Part shown: positions 16,340 through 24,879 of the stretch, one piece after another
How the letters are laid out: the number at the start of each line of letters is the position of its first letter
Position numbering within the stretch: position 1 is the first letter of the stretch
Source: Candidatus Pseudomonas phytovorans
Lineage (GTDB): Bacteria > Pseudomonadota > Gammaproteobacteria > Pseudomonadales > Pseudomonadaceae
Direction of reading: 5' to 3'
Assembly: GCA_029202525.1 (NCBI GenBank)
Contig: CP119325.1
Location: 248,001-312,000 of the forward strand
Length of the DNA: 64,000 nucleotides
Program-made: the position numbers and the translations under genes
The notes under the pieces: model-generated
Seen by the model: only the letters and a program-made list of their open reading frames with translations
Told to the model about the DNA's origin: nothing
Database searches by the model: none

Positions 16340-17730
16340 TGGCCAAGCAGATTCTGCTCAATGCCTTCAACATGAACTGCATCGGGCACATCAACCACGG
16401 CCTGTGGACCCACCCACGGGACACTTCGACCCAGTACAAGACCCTGGACTACTGGACCGATCTGGCGCGCCTGCTGGAGCGCGGCCTGTTCGACGGGCTG
16501 TTCATTGCCGACATCGTCGGCACCTACGACATCTACGGCCAGTCGCTGGACGTCACCCTCAAGGAGTCGATCCAGCTGCCGGTCAACGACCCGTTGCTGC
16601 TGGTTTCAGCCATGGCGGCGGTCACCCGCCACCTGGGTTTCGGCCTTACGGCCAACCTCACCTACGAAGCGCCGTACCTGTTCGCCCGGCGCCTTTCCAC
16701 CCTCGACCACCTGAGCAATGGCCGGGTAGGCTGGAACATCGTCACCGGCTACCTCGACAGCGCCGCCCGGGCCATGGGCCTGGCGCAGCAACCGGAGCAT
16801 GACCGCCGCTACGACCAGGCCGACGAATACCTGCAGGTGCTGTACAAGCTGCTGGAAGGCAGCTGGGCCGACGACGCCGTGGTTGCAGACCGGGAGCGGC
16901 GCGTCTATGCCCAGCCCGACAAGGTGCGCAAGGTCAGCCACCACGGCGAGTTCTACAACGTCGAGGGCTATCACCTGAGCGAACCCTCGCCGCAACGCAC
17001 CCCGGTACTGTTCCAGGCCGGCAGTTCGCAGCGTGGCCTGGCCTTCGCCGGCAACCATGCCGAATGCGTATTCATCAGTGGCCAGGACAAGGCCGCCACC
17101 CGCGCCCAGGTCGACAAGGTACGCGCGGCAGCCCAGGCCGCCGGACGCGACCCGCACGCGGTCAAAGTGTTCATGGGCATCACGGTGATCGTCGCCACCA
17201 CCGAGCAAGCGGCCCAGGCCAAGCATGCCGAATACCTGCGCCATGCAAGCCCCGAGGCCGGCGTCGCACACTTCGCCGCATCCACCGGCATCGACTTTGC
17301 GGCCTACGGGCTGGACGAGCCGATTGGTTTCAGCCAGGGCAACGCCATCCAGTCCGCCACACGCCAGTTGCAAGACAACGCCTGGACCCGCCGCCGCCTG
17401 CTTGAACAGCACGCCTTGGGCGGCCGCTACGTAACCCTGGTCGGCTCACCTGACCAGGTGGCTGAGCAGTTGATTGCGTGGCTCGACGAAACCGGCCTGG
17501 ACGGTTTCAACCTGACCCGCACCGTCACCCCGGAAAGCTTCGAGGATTTCATCGACCTGGTCATCCCGCAGTTGCAACAGCGTGGCCGCTACAAGACCGC
17601 TTACGCCGAAGGCACCCTGCGCGAAAAGCTGTTCCAGGCCGATCACCCGCACTTGCCCGCCGACCACCCGGGCTCGACCTACCGCTTTACCCCAACCCCT
17701 GCCCCGACTGGAGCCCTGCACCATGCTTGA
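16339..17730 (+). CDS. NtaA/SnaA/DszA-family FMN-dependent monooxygenase
   Basis: A 463-residue luciferase-like (bacterial LLM class) monooxygenase of the nitrilotriacetate/dibenzothiophene-sulfone branch. It uses FMNH2 from a partner reductase such as SsuE. Typical features are ILLNAFNMNCIGHINHGLW at the start, WTDLARLLERGLFDGLFIAD, RVGWNIVTGYLDSAARAMG and PVLFQAGSSQRGLAFAGNHAECVF. The ATG at 16339 overlaps the previous stop codon. In a DszA-DszC style pair, this enzyme would act on the sulfone formed by its partner. The substrate is inferred as an alkyl or aryl sulfone or sulfonate. Confidence 0.88.
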   Translation: MAKQILLNAFNMNCIGHINHGLWTHPRDTSTQYKTLDYWTDLARLLERGLFDGLFIADIVGTYDIYGQSLDVTLKESIQLPVNDPLLLVSAMAAVTRHLGFGLTANLTYEAPYLFARRLSTLDHLSNGRVGWNIVTGYLDSAARAMGLAQQPEHDRRYDQADEYLQVLYKLLEGSWADDAVVADRERRVYAQPDKVRKVSHHGEFYNVEGYHLSEPSPQRTPVLFQAGSSQRGLAFAGNHAECVFISGQDKAATRAQVDKVRAAAQAAGRDPHAVKVFMGITVIVATTEQAAQAKHAEYLRHASPEAGVAHFAASTGIDFAAYGLDEPIGFSQGNAIQSATRQLQDNAWTRRRLLEQHALGGRYVTLVGSPDQVAEQLIAWLDETGLDGFNLTRTVTPESFEDFIDLVIPQLQQRGRYKTAYAEGTLREKLFQADHPHLPADHPGSTYRFTPTPAPTGALHHA

Positions 17731-18523
17731 AAAACTGTTCCGGCCCGTCGCGGCCATTGCCCTCACCCTGGGCCTTTCCGCCAGCGCCCTGGCTGCCGAA
17801 CCGCTGAAGATCGGCACCACCTCGGCCTTTGCCATTCCGCTGGAAGCCGCAGTGGAAGAAGCGCACAAGCAGGGCCTGGACGTGAAGCTGATCGAATTCA
17901 GCGACTGGATTGCGCCCAATGTCAGCCTCAACAGCGGTGACATCGACGTGAACTACTTCCAGCACATCCCGTTCCTGGAGAACGCCAAGGCTGCTGCGGG
18001 CTTCAACCTGGTGCCTTACGCCTCGGGCATCATCAACAATGTTGGCCTGTATTCGAAAAAGTACAAAAGCTTTGCCGAACTGCCTGAAGGTGCCAGCGTG
18101 GCCATCGCCAACGACCCGATCAACAGCGGCCGTGGCCTGCAACTGCTGGCCAAGGCCGGGCTGATCACCCTGAAGCCTGGCGTTGGCTACAAGGCCACCG
18201 AAGACGACATCGTCGCCAACCCGAAAAAGCTGAAAATCCTGCAGGTCGAGGCGGTTCAACTGGTACGCGCCTACGATGACGCCGACCTGGTGCAGGGCTA
18301 CCCGGCCTACATCCGCCTGGCCAACACCTTCGATGCCACCTCGGCATTGCTGTTCGACGGCCTGGAAAACAAGGAATACGTGATCCAGTTCGTGATCCGC
18401 CCACAAAGCAAAGACGACCCACGCCTGGCCAGGTTCGTCGACATCTACCAGCACTCGCCGGTGGTGCGCGCAGCATTGGACAAAGCCCACGGCAAGCTCT
18501 ACCAAGCCGGCTGGGAAGGCTGA
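17723..18523 (+). CDS. MetQ-type ABC transporter substrate-binding protein
   Basis: A 266-residue NlpA/MetQ-family binding protein. The signal peptide ends near SALAAEP and there is no lipobox cysteine, so it should be soluble in the periplasm. Family motifs include LKIGTTSAFAIPLEAAVEEA, NVSLNSGDIDVNYFQHIPFLE and VAIANDPINSGRGLQLLAKAG. The ATG at 17723 overlaps the end of the monooxygenase gene by eight bases. MetQ family members bind methionine or related sulfur compounds; context suggests the substrate of the adjacent monooxygenases. It lacks Cys and has only the initiator Met. Confidence 0.87.
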   Translation: MLEKLFRPVAAIALTLGLSASALAAEPLKIGTTSAFAIPLEAAVEEAHKQGLDVKLIEFSDWIAPNVSLNSGDIDVNYFQHIPFLENAKAAAGFNLVPYASGIINNVGLYSKKYKSFAELPEGASVAIANDPINSGRGLQLLAKAGLITLKPGVGYKATEDDIVANPKKLKILQVEAVQLVRAYDDADLVQGYPAYIRLANTFDATSALLFDGLENKEYVIQFVIRPQSKDDPRLARFVDIYQHSPVVRAALDKAHGKLYQAGWEG

Positions 18524-18524
18524 C

Positions 18525-19634
18525 ATGAGCCAGGCCAGCGCGCTCAGGGCGCCTACACCACAACCATTGCCGCCAACGGTCAAGGAACAGGCCCTGCGCC
18601 CGGAGGTCAATGAAGCCCATGTGCGCTTCATCGGCCTGGGCAAGACCTACCCTGGCCAGGCACAACCGGCCTTGCAAGGCATCGACCTGAACATCCGCCA
18701 TGGCGAGATCTTCGGCATCATCGGCCGCAGCGGCGCCGGCAAGTCTTCACTGCTGCGTACCATCAACCGCCTGGAGCAGCCCAGCCAGGGCCGGGTGCTG
18801 ATCGACCAGGTGGACATCGCCCCGTTCGACGAGGACCACCTGGTGGCGCTGCGCCGGCGCATCGGCATGATCTTCCAGCACTTCAACCTGATGTCGGCCA
18901 AGACCGTGTGGCAGAACGTCGAGCTGCCGTTGAAGGTGGCCGGCGTTGCCAAGGCCGAGCGCCAGCGCAAGGTGCGCGAGCTGCTGGAGCTGGTCGGCTT
19001 GCAGGAAAAGCACCACGTGTACCCGGCGCAGCTTTCCGGTGGACAGAAGCAGCGTGTGGGCATTGCCCGGGCGCTGGTGCACGACCCCGAAATTCTGCTG
19101 TGCGACGAGGCCACCTCGGCGCTCGACCCGGAAACCACCGCCTCGATCCTTGAGCTGCTGCGCGACATCAACCAGCGCCTGGGCCTGACCATCGTGCTGA
19201 TCACCCACGAAATGGCGGTGATCCGCGATATCTGCCAACGGGTGGTGGTACTGGAGCGCGGCGAAGTGGTCGAGCAGGGCGATGTCTGGCGGGTGTTCGG
19301 CGCTCCACGCCACGAGGTCACCCGCACCCTGCTTGCGCCGTTGCAGGCCAGGTTGCCAGCGGCGCTGCAAGCCAGCTTGCGGGCCAGCCCGGTAAGCCGC
19401 GACAGCGCTGTGGTGCTGAAACTCACCCTGCTTGGCGAGCCCGAACTGTCTGCCCTGTTCCACGACCTGGGCGGCCGCGTGCGCCTGCTGCAGGGCGGCG
19501 TAGAAACCATTGGCGAGCATGCCTTGGGGCAACTGATCCTGTCGGTGCAACACTCGCCGCACGACACCCATCAGCTGCTGGAGCGCGCCCGTCGCTGGGC
19601 CGAGGACGTGGAGGTACTGGGCCATGTGGTTTGA
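18525..19634 (+). CDS. MetN-type ABC transporter ATP-binding protein with NIL domain
   Basis: A 369-residue ATPase. Walker A is GRSGAGKSS, signature LSGGQKQRVGIARALV, Walker B ILLCDEATSALDP and H-loop LITHEMAVI. The last 100 residues form the regulatory NIL domain of MetN, which senses substrate. An N-terminal extension of about 30 residues (rich in Pro) precedes the ATPase core. The gene starts one base after the binding-protein gene and overlaps the permease gene by 11 bases. It forms a three-gene importer operon with its neighbours. Confidence 0.88.
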   Translation: MSQASALRAPTPQPLPPTVKEQALRPEVNEAHVRFIGLGKTYPGQAQPALQGIDLNIRHGEIFGIIGRSGAGKSSLLRTINRLEQPSQGRVLIDQVDIAPFDEDHLVALRRRIGMIFQHFNLMSAKTVWQNVELPLKVAGVAKAERQRKVRELLELVGLQEKHHVYPAQLSGGQKQRVGIARALVHDPEILLCDEATSALDPETTASILELLRDINQRLGLTIVLITHEMAVIRDICQRVVVLERGEVVEQGDVWRVFGAPRHEVTRTLLAPLQARLPAALQASLRASPVSRDSAVVLKLTLLGEPELSALFHDLGGRVRLLQGGVETIGEHALGQLILSVQHSPHDTHQLLERARRWAEDVEVLGHVV

Positions 19635-20268
19635 TCGCCTGCTGCAAGGCTTGCTCGATACCCTGCTGATGGTCGGCGTGTCGTCGCTGATTGCCCTGCT
19701 GGTGGGGGTGCCGATGGCTGTGTTGCTGGTCACCAGCGACAAGGGCGGAATCTTCGAAGCGCCGCTGCTGAACCGGGTGCTGGGCGCCTTCGTCAACCTG
19801 TTCCGTTCGATCCCGTTTCTGATCCTGATGGTCGCGCTGATCCCCTTCACCCGCCTGGTGGTAGGCACCACTTACGGCGTGTGGGCGGCGGTGGTGCCGC
19901 TGACCATTGCCGCCACGCCGTTTTTTGCGCGGATAGCCGAGGTCAGCCTGCGCGAAGTCGACCATGGCCTGGTGGAAGCCGCGCAGGCCATGGGCTGCCG
20001 GCGCTGGCACATCGTCTGGCACGTGCTGCTGCCCGAGGCGCTGCCGGGCATCGTGGGGGGCTTCACCATTACCCTTGTGACCCTGATCAACTCCTCGGCC
20101 ATGGCCGGGGCAATTGGTGCCGGGGGCTTGGGAGATATTGCCTACCGGTATGGCTACCAGCGTTTCGACAGCCAGATCATGCTGACCGTGATCGCCATGC
20201 TGGTGGCATTGGTGGCGTTGATACAGCTGGGTGGGGACAGGCTGGCGAAAGGCTTGAACAAGCGTTGA
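19624..20268 (+). CDS. MetI-type ABC transporter permease
   Basis: A 214-residue inner-membrane permease of the D-methionine type with about five transmembrane segments. LLQGLLDTLLMVGVSSLIALLVG, NLFRSIPFLILMVALIPFTR and the coupling loop EAAQAMGCRRWHIVWHVLLPEALPGI are the family signatures. It completes the MetQNI-like importer that appears to belong with the two SfnB-type proteins and the DszA-type monooxygenase in one sulfur-acquisition unit. Confidence 0.88.
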   Translation: MWFDRLLQGLLDTLLMVGVSSLIALLVGVPMAVLLVTSDKGGIFEAPLLNRVLGAFVNLFRSIPFLILMVALIPFTRLVVGTTYGVWAAVVPLTIAATPFFARIAEVSLREVDHGLVEAAQAMGCRRWHIVWHVLLPEALPGIVGGFTITLVTLINSSAMAGAIGAGGLGDIAYRYGYQRFDSQIMLTVIAMLVALVALIQLGGDRLAKGLNKR

Positions 20269-20272
20269 ATGC

Positions 20273-20377
20273 TGGGGCTGCTTTGCAGCCCTTTCGCGAC
20301 ACAAGGCCGCTCCTACAGGCGACCGCATACCCATGTAGGAGCGGCCCTGTGTCGCGATCGGGCCGCAACGCGGCCCC
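20273..20377. repeat. Second-type palindromic repeat with terminator-like ends
   Basis: This differs from the main REP class: inverted units CGCGACACAAGGCCGCTCC and complement are framed by two small hairpins, GGGCTGC-TTT-GCAGCCC on the left and GGGCCGC-AAC-GCGGCCC on the right. It sits between the converging metI-type and GGDEF-EAL genes and probably ends both transcripts. A related copy lies at 34661-34764 and a half copy at about 37081-37126. Confidence 0.75.
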
Positions 20378-20383
20378 AAGATC

Positions 20384-22279
20384 TCAATCCCAGCGAAGAT
20401 CCCCAGCCGGCACCGGCCGCCCGAACCAGTACCCCTGCCCCAGCTGGCAGTGCTCCTGAAGCAGGAAACTGGCCTGGTCCGCCTGCTCGATGCCTTCGGC
20501 ATGCACCTGCATGCCCATGCTGCGGGCCAGGGCGATGATCACCCGCACAATCGCGATGTCATCCTCATCCAGCGGCAACCCGGCAACGAAGCCCTGGTCG
20601 ATCTTCAGCTTCTGCACCGGCAAACGCTTGAGCCGCAGCAACGACGAATAGCCGGTGCCAAAGTCGTCGATGGCCAGGGTCACCCCCAGCTCCCGCAACC
20701 GGTGCAGTTGCTCCAGCGCCACTTCCGGGTCTTCCATCACCGCGCTTTCGGTCACTTCCAGCTCCAGCAGGGCAGGAGCCAGGCCCGTCTCATGCAAAAC
20801 CTCGGCTACTTGCCGGTACAGTTCGTGCTGGCCAAACAGGCGGCTGGAGATGTTTACCGCCACAAATTCCAGCTGCCGGCCTTCGGCCTGCCATTGCACC
20901 ATTTGCCGACAGGCCTGGCGCAGCACCCAGGCATCGATCTCGGCAATCAGCCCGGTTCGCTCGGCAATCGGGATGAACTCGCCCGGCGGCACCAGCCCGC
21001 GCTGGGGGTGCTGCCAGCGCACCAGCGCCTCGACCCCGATCTTGCTGCCTGTCGCCAGGTCGTGCACCGGCTGGAAGAACACCCGCAGCTCGTCCTGCTC
21101 CAACGCCCGGCGCAGCTCGCCCGCAGTCTCGACCCGATGCTGAGCGTGAGCGGTCAGTTCTTCGGTATACAGCGCATAGCACGCTCGCCCATTGTGCTTG
21201 GCCTTGTACAACGCCGCGTCGGCATTGCGCAGCAACTGCTCGGCACTCAAGGCGTCACTGGGGAACAGGCTGATACCCGCACTGACACTGATGAACAGCC
21301 GGTGACCATCGAACAGGAACGGCTCGCGCATGCGCTCGATGATGCACTGCGCCAGCTTGCCCGCCTGGCCGACCTGCTGGCAGCCCTCGGCCAGCACGCC
21401 AAACTCGTCGCCGCCCAAGCGGGCCAAGGTCACACCGGAGCCCAATTTCTCGGTCAGGCGCTCGCCCACCAGTTTCAGCAACTGGTCGCCGATGGTATGG
21501 CCAAGGCCGTCGTTGATGCTCTGGAAATGGTCAAGGTCCAGCAGCAGCAGGGCGCATCCACGCTTGTTGGCCTGGGCCGCCGCAAGCGCCTGCTCGACAC
21601 GGTCGGTGAACAGCAGGCGGTTTGGCAGGCCGGTCAGCGGGTCGTGGTGGGCCAGGTAGGCCAGCTCCTGCTCCGTGTGCTTGATCGCGCTGATGTCGCT
21701 GAACACGGCTACGTAGTGGCTGATTTCACCTTCGTCATCGCGTATGGCGCAAATGGTTTGCCACTGCGGATAGATTTCACCGCTCTTGCGCCGGTTCCAG
21801 ATTTCACCGCTCCATTCACCCTTCTCGGCCAGAGAGGCGAAGATCTGCTGATAGAAGTCCAGGCCATGGCGGCCCGATTTGAACTTGTTCGGGCGCTGGC
21901 CGATGACCTCGTCCTGCTGGTAGCCGGTGATGCGCATGAACGCGCGATTGACGTGCACGATCAGGCCCTGACGGTCAGTGACCAGTACACCTTCGAGGGT
22001 ACTGTCGAACACTGCGGCGGCCATGCGCAGCCGCTCGCGGTCCGCGCAACGCAAGCGCGCACCATGGCCGATGAAGTTGAGCAGGCGCACCCGCGACACG
22101 TAAATCAGTACGGCGCTGAGCAGCACCCAGAGCACCACGTTGATCTGCCGCCCCACGGTCAGTGCCAGGGGGTCGTCAGTCATGCCGTGCAGCATCACCT
22201 CGGCGAGCGCCAGCCAGAGGATCGAGAGCACCACATACAGCGCAGCCATGCGCAAGGCGTCGCGAACAGAAACAGACAT
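20384..22279 (-). CDS. Membrane PAS-GGDEF-EAL protein (cyclic di-GMP turnover)
   Basis: A 631-residue inner-membrane signalling protein. Two transmembrane segments (about 11-30 and 44-62) are followed by a PAS/PAC sensor (about 88-200, with VTDRQGLIVHVNRAFMRITGY), a GGDEF domain with intact GGDEF at 289-293, and an EAL domain with EAL at 417-419. Both active-site motifs are complete, so it may make or break cyclic di-GMP. The inhibitory RxxD site is absent five residues before GGDEF. It is transcribed away from desA, with about 146 bases between. The signal sensed is unknown. Confidence 0.9.
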   Translation of the reverse strand: MSVSVRDALRMAALYVVLSILWLALAEVMLHGMTDDPLALTVGRQINVVLWVLLSAVLIYVSRVRLLNFIGHGARLRCADRERLRMAAAVFDSTLEGVLVTDRQGLIVHVNRAFMRITGYQQDEVIGQRPNKFKSGRHGLDFYQQIFASLAEKGEWSGEIWNRRKSGEIYPQWQTICAIRDDEGEISHYVAVFSDISAIKHTEQELAYLAHHDPLTGLPNRLLFTDRVEQALAAAQANKRGCALLLLDLDHFQSINDGLGHTIGDQLLKLVGERLTEKLGSGVTLARLGGDEFGVLAEGCQQVGQAGKLAQCIIERMREPFLFDGHRLFISVSAGISLFPSDALSAEQLLRNADAALYKAKHNGRACYALYTEELTAHAQHRVETAGELRRALEQDELRVFFQPVHDLATGSKIGVEALVRWQHPQRGLVPPGEFIPIAERTGLIAEIDAWVLRQACRQMVQWQAEGRQLEFVAVNISSRLFGQHELYRQVAEVLHETGLAPALLELEVTESAVMEDPEVALEQLHRLRELGVTLAIDDFGTGYSSLLRLKRLPVQKLKIDQGFVAGLPLDEDDIAIVRVIIALARSMGMQVHAEGIEQADQASFLLQEHCQLGQGYWFGRPVPAGDLRWD

Positions 22280-22425
22280 GTCGGGTGGGATAGCCCTTCA
22301 GAAAAGAATGGGCATTATAAAGGCTGAAACATGTCGTGACCTCCTATCTGAACGGGTGACTGGTTTTATTTCCCTGCCAAGGGATAATCAGCCCCTCCTC
22401 CTGCATTCCGAGGGTTTTTACACCT

Positions 22426-23610
22426 ATGTGGTACTACGGCCTGCTCGACTTGTCGGCCTGGCAACTGGTCGGCATCACCTTGTTGATGACCCACGTGACC
22501 ATCGTCAGCGTCACGGTCTACCTGCATCGCTACTCCGCGCACCGGGCGCTGGAGCTCAATGGCGCGCTCAAGCACTTCTTCCGCTTCTGGCTGTGGCTGA
22601 CCACGGCGCAGAACACCCGCGAATGGACCGCCATCCACCGCAAGCACCACGCCAAGTGCGAAACCCCCGACGACCCGCACAGCCCGGTGCACAAAGGCCT
22701 GGGTACCGTATTGCGCAAGGGCGCCGAGCTTTACCGCGAAGAGGCGCGCAACTCCGAGACCCTGCGCATCTACGGCAAGAACTGCCCGGACGACTGGATC
22801 GAGCGCAACCTCTACTCGCGCTACAAGCTGGGTGGCATCGCATTGATGGCAGTGATCGACCTGCTGCTGTTTGGCACCATCGGCATCACCATCTGGGCGG
22901 TACAGATGATGTGGATACCGTTCTGGGCTGCCGGCGTGGTCAACGGTTTGGGCCACGCGCTCGGCTATCGCAACTTCGAATGCCGCGATGCTGCCACCAA
23001 CCTGGTGCCCTGGGGCATCGTCATCGGCGGCGAAGAGCTGCACAACAATCACCACACCTACCCTAACTCGGCCAAGCTTTCGATCAAGCGCTGGGAGTTC
23101 GACATGGGCTGGGCCTGGATACGCCTGTTCTGCTTTTTGCGCCTGGCCAAGGTGCAGCGTGTTGCGCCGATTGCCCACCGGGTGGCGGGCAAGGCCAGCC
23201 TGGACATGGACACTGCCATGGCCATCCTCAACAACCGCTTTCAGATCATGGCCCAGTACCGCAAGCTGGTCATCGGCCCGCTGGTCAAACAGGAACTGGC
23301 CCGCGTCGATGCGTCGGTGCGTCACCACTTCCGCCGTGCCAAGCGCCTGCTGTCGCGCGAAACCAGCTTGCTGGAAGACCGCCACCATGTGCGTATCGAG
23401 TCCATGCTTGCCCATAGCCAGGCACTGAAGACCATTTACGAAAAACGCCTGGCCCTGCAGCAGATCTGGGCGCGCACCAGCGCCAACGGGCACGACATGC
23501 TGGCGGCCATGAAGGACTGGATACACGAGGCCGAAACCAGCGGCATCCACGCCCTGCGCGACTTCGCGGCGCAGCTCAAGACTTACTCCCTGCGCCCGAC
23601 CGGCGCCTGA
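22426..23610 (+). CDS. desA: DesA, delta-9 type acyl desaturase
   Basis: A 394-residue inner-membrane di-iron desaturase that puts a double bond into fatty acyl chains, adjusting membrane fluidity. The three histidine boxes are HRYSAH (34-39), HRKHH (71-75) and HNNHH (about 206-210). Hydrophobic segments lie between the boxes as usual. The C-terminal 130 residues are helical and charged, longer than in the smallest members. The start is ATG 22426 after CCGAGGG. It stands alone as an operon or with the following diguanylate cyclase 140 bases downstream. Confidence 0.9.
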   Translation: MWYYGLLDLSAWQLVGITLLMTHVTIVSVTVYLHRYSAHRALELNGALKHFFRFWLWLTTAQNTREWTAIHRKHHAKCETPDDPHSPVHKGLGTVLRKGAELYREEARNSETLRIYGKNCPDDWIERNLYSRYKLGGIALMAVIDLLLFGTIGITIWAVQMMWIPFWAAGVVNGLGHALGYRNFECRDAATNLVPWGIVIGGEELHNNHHTYPNSAKLSIKRWEFDMGWAWIRLFCFLRLAKVQRVAPIAHRVAGKASLDMDTAMAILNNRFQIMAQYRKLVIGPLVKQELARVDASVRHHFRRAKRLLSRETSLLEDRHHVRIESMLAHSQALKTIYEKRLALQQIWARTSANGHDMLAAMKDWIHEAETSGIHALRDFAAQLKTYSLRPTGA

Positions 23611-23743
23611 CCGCCGTTAGTCGGCACGCCCCTTTGCAGGGCGTGCCGTTCGGAACTTCGCCCCCCGTCCCCACTCAAAACTGCACATCGCCCGCGTGGC
23701 GGGCAGGATGCTGGCCGCACGCTTTCAAGTCGAGACCTGATTC

Positions 23744-24736
23744 GTGCACATGGCCAAGAACATCCCCACGATCCTGCCCGGTACATCTCCCCCCGAAGCC
23801 GCCCAGACCTTGCTGGCCTTGCTCCATGCCCAGGGCGAAGTCGCCCGCCTGAGCGAGCGCGACCAACTGTTCAGCTCACTACTCGACAGCGTCAATGCGG
23901 TGCTCTGGGCCTTCGACTGGGAAACCCGCCAGGTGCTGTACGTAAGCCCCGCTTACGAGCGCATCTTTGGCCGCCCGGTGAGCCTGGTACTGGCTGATTA
24001 CAACGAATGGCGCGACTGCATCTACCCCGACGACCTGGAGTTCGCCGAGCGCAGCCTGGCCCAAGTGCTGCTCAAGGGTTCGGTGGAAGACCGCGAATAC
24101 CGCATCCTCAATGCCGACGGCCAACTGCGCTGGCTGAGCGACAAGTGCTACATCAACCAGCAACGCGAGGACGACCGGGTGATCATCGTCGGCATTGCCG
24201 AAGACATCACCGAGAAAAAGCAGCTTGAAAGCGAGCTGCAGCGGCTGGCTACCACTGACGTGCTGACCCAGAGCAGCAACCGCAGGCACTTTTTCGAATG
24301 CGCCCAACAAGCCTTCGACAGTGCCCGCGAAGACGGCACGCCGCTGGCCTTCCTGTTGCTGGATATCGATGACTTCAAGCACGTCAACGACAGCTATGGC
24401 CACCAGGAAGGCGACCAGGTGTTGCAGCACATCGCCGACAGCGGCAAGGCCGTGCTACGCCGAGGCGACCTGTTCGGGCGCATTGGCGGCGAGGAGTTTG
24501 CGGCAGTGTTCCCGGGTTGCGATGCGCAGATGGCAGAGCAGATTGCCGAGCGCTTGCAGCGGGAAATCCAGCGCTTGAGCTTCAGCCATGGCGAGCAGAC
24601 CTACGGGGTGACGGTGAGCCAGGGGCTGACCGAGCTCACCGAAGACGATGTGGCGCTGGACAGCCTGTATGCCCGGGCCGATGCGGCGATGTACCAGGCC
24701 AAGCGGCAGGGCAAGAACCAGATCGTTTGCGGCTGA
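23744..24736 (+). CDS. PAS-GGDEF diguanylate cyclase
   Basis: A soluble protein of about 330 residues: an N-terminal PAS/PAC module (SLLDSVNAVLWAFDWETRQVLYVS to GIAEDITEKKQLESELQRL) followed by a GGDEF domain. The active motif is GGEEF, preceded at the correct distance by the inhibitory site RRGD, so this should be an active cyclase with product inhibition. The start is uncertain: GTG at 23744 or ATG at 23750 (two codons later), as neither has a strong ribosome site. It lies downstream of desA on the same strand. A REP pair follows. Confidence 0.88.
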   Translation: MHMAKNIPTILPGTSPPEAAQTLLALLHAQGEVARLSERDQLFSSLLDSVNAVLWAFDWETRQVLYVSPAYERIFGRPVSLVLADYNEWRDCIYPDDLEFAERSLAQVLLKGSVEDREYRILNADGQLRWLSDKCYINQQREDDRVIIVGIAEDITEKKQLESELQRLATTDVLTQSSNRRHFFECAQQAFDSAREDGTPLAFLLLDIDDFKHVNDSYGHQEGDQVLQHIADSGKAVLRRGDLFGRIGGEEFAAVFPGCDAQMAEQIAERLQREIQRLSFSHGEQTYGVTVSQGLTELTEDDVALDSLYARADAAMYQAKRQGKNQIVCG

Positions 24737-24766
24737 TCAGGCTGCGCGGAGGATGGCACCGGCTAG

Positions 24767-24862
24767 GGCCGGTGTTCGCGGGCTCGCCCGCTCCCACAGG
24801 GATAGCATATCCCTGCATTCAAGGCGAAACCTGTGGGAGCGGGCAAGCCCGCGAAGGGCCGC
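24767..24862. repeat. REP palindrome pair
   Basis: Inverted REP units (TTCGCGGGCTCGCCCGCTCC and mirror) lie between the converging diguanylate cyclase and HDOD genes. A small GGGCCGC-AAC-GCGGCCC hairpin overlaps its right edge (about 24857-24873) and may stop transcription. Confidence 0.88.
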
Positions 24863-24879
24863 AACGCGGCCCCAAATTC

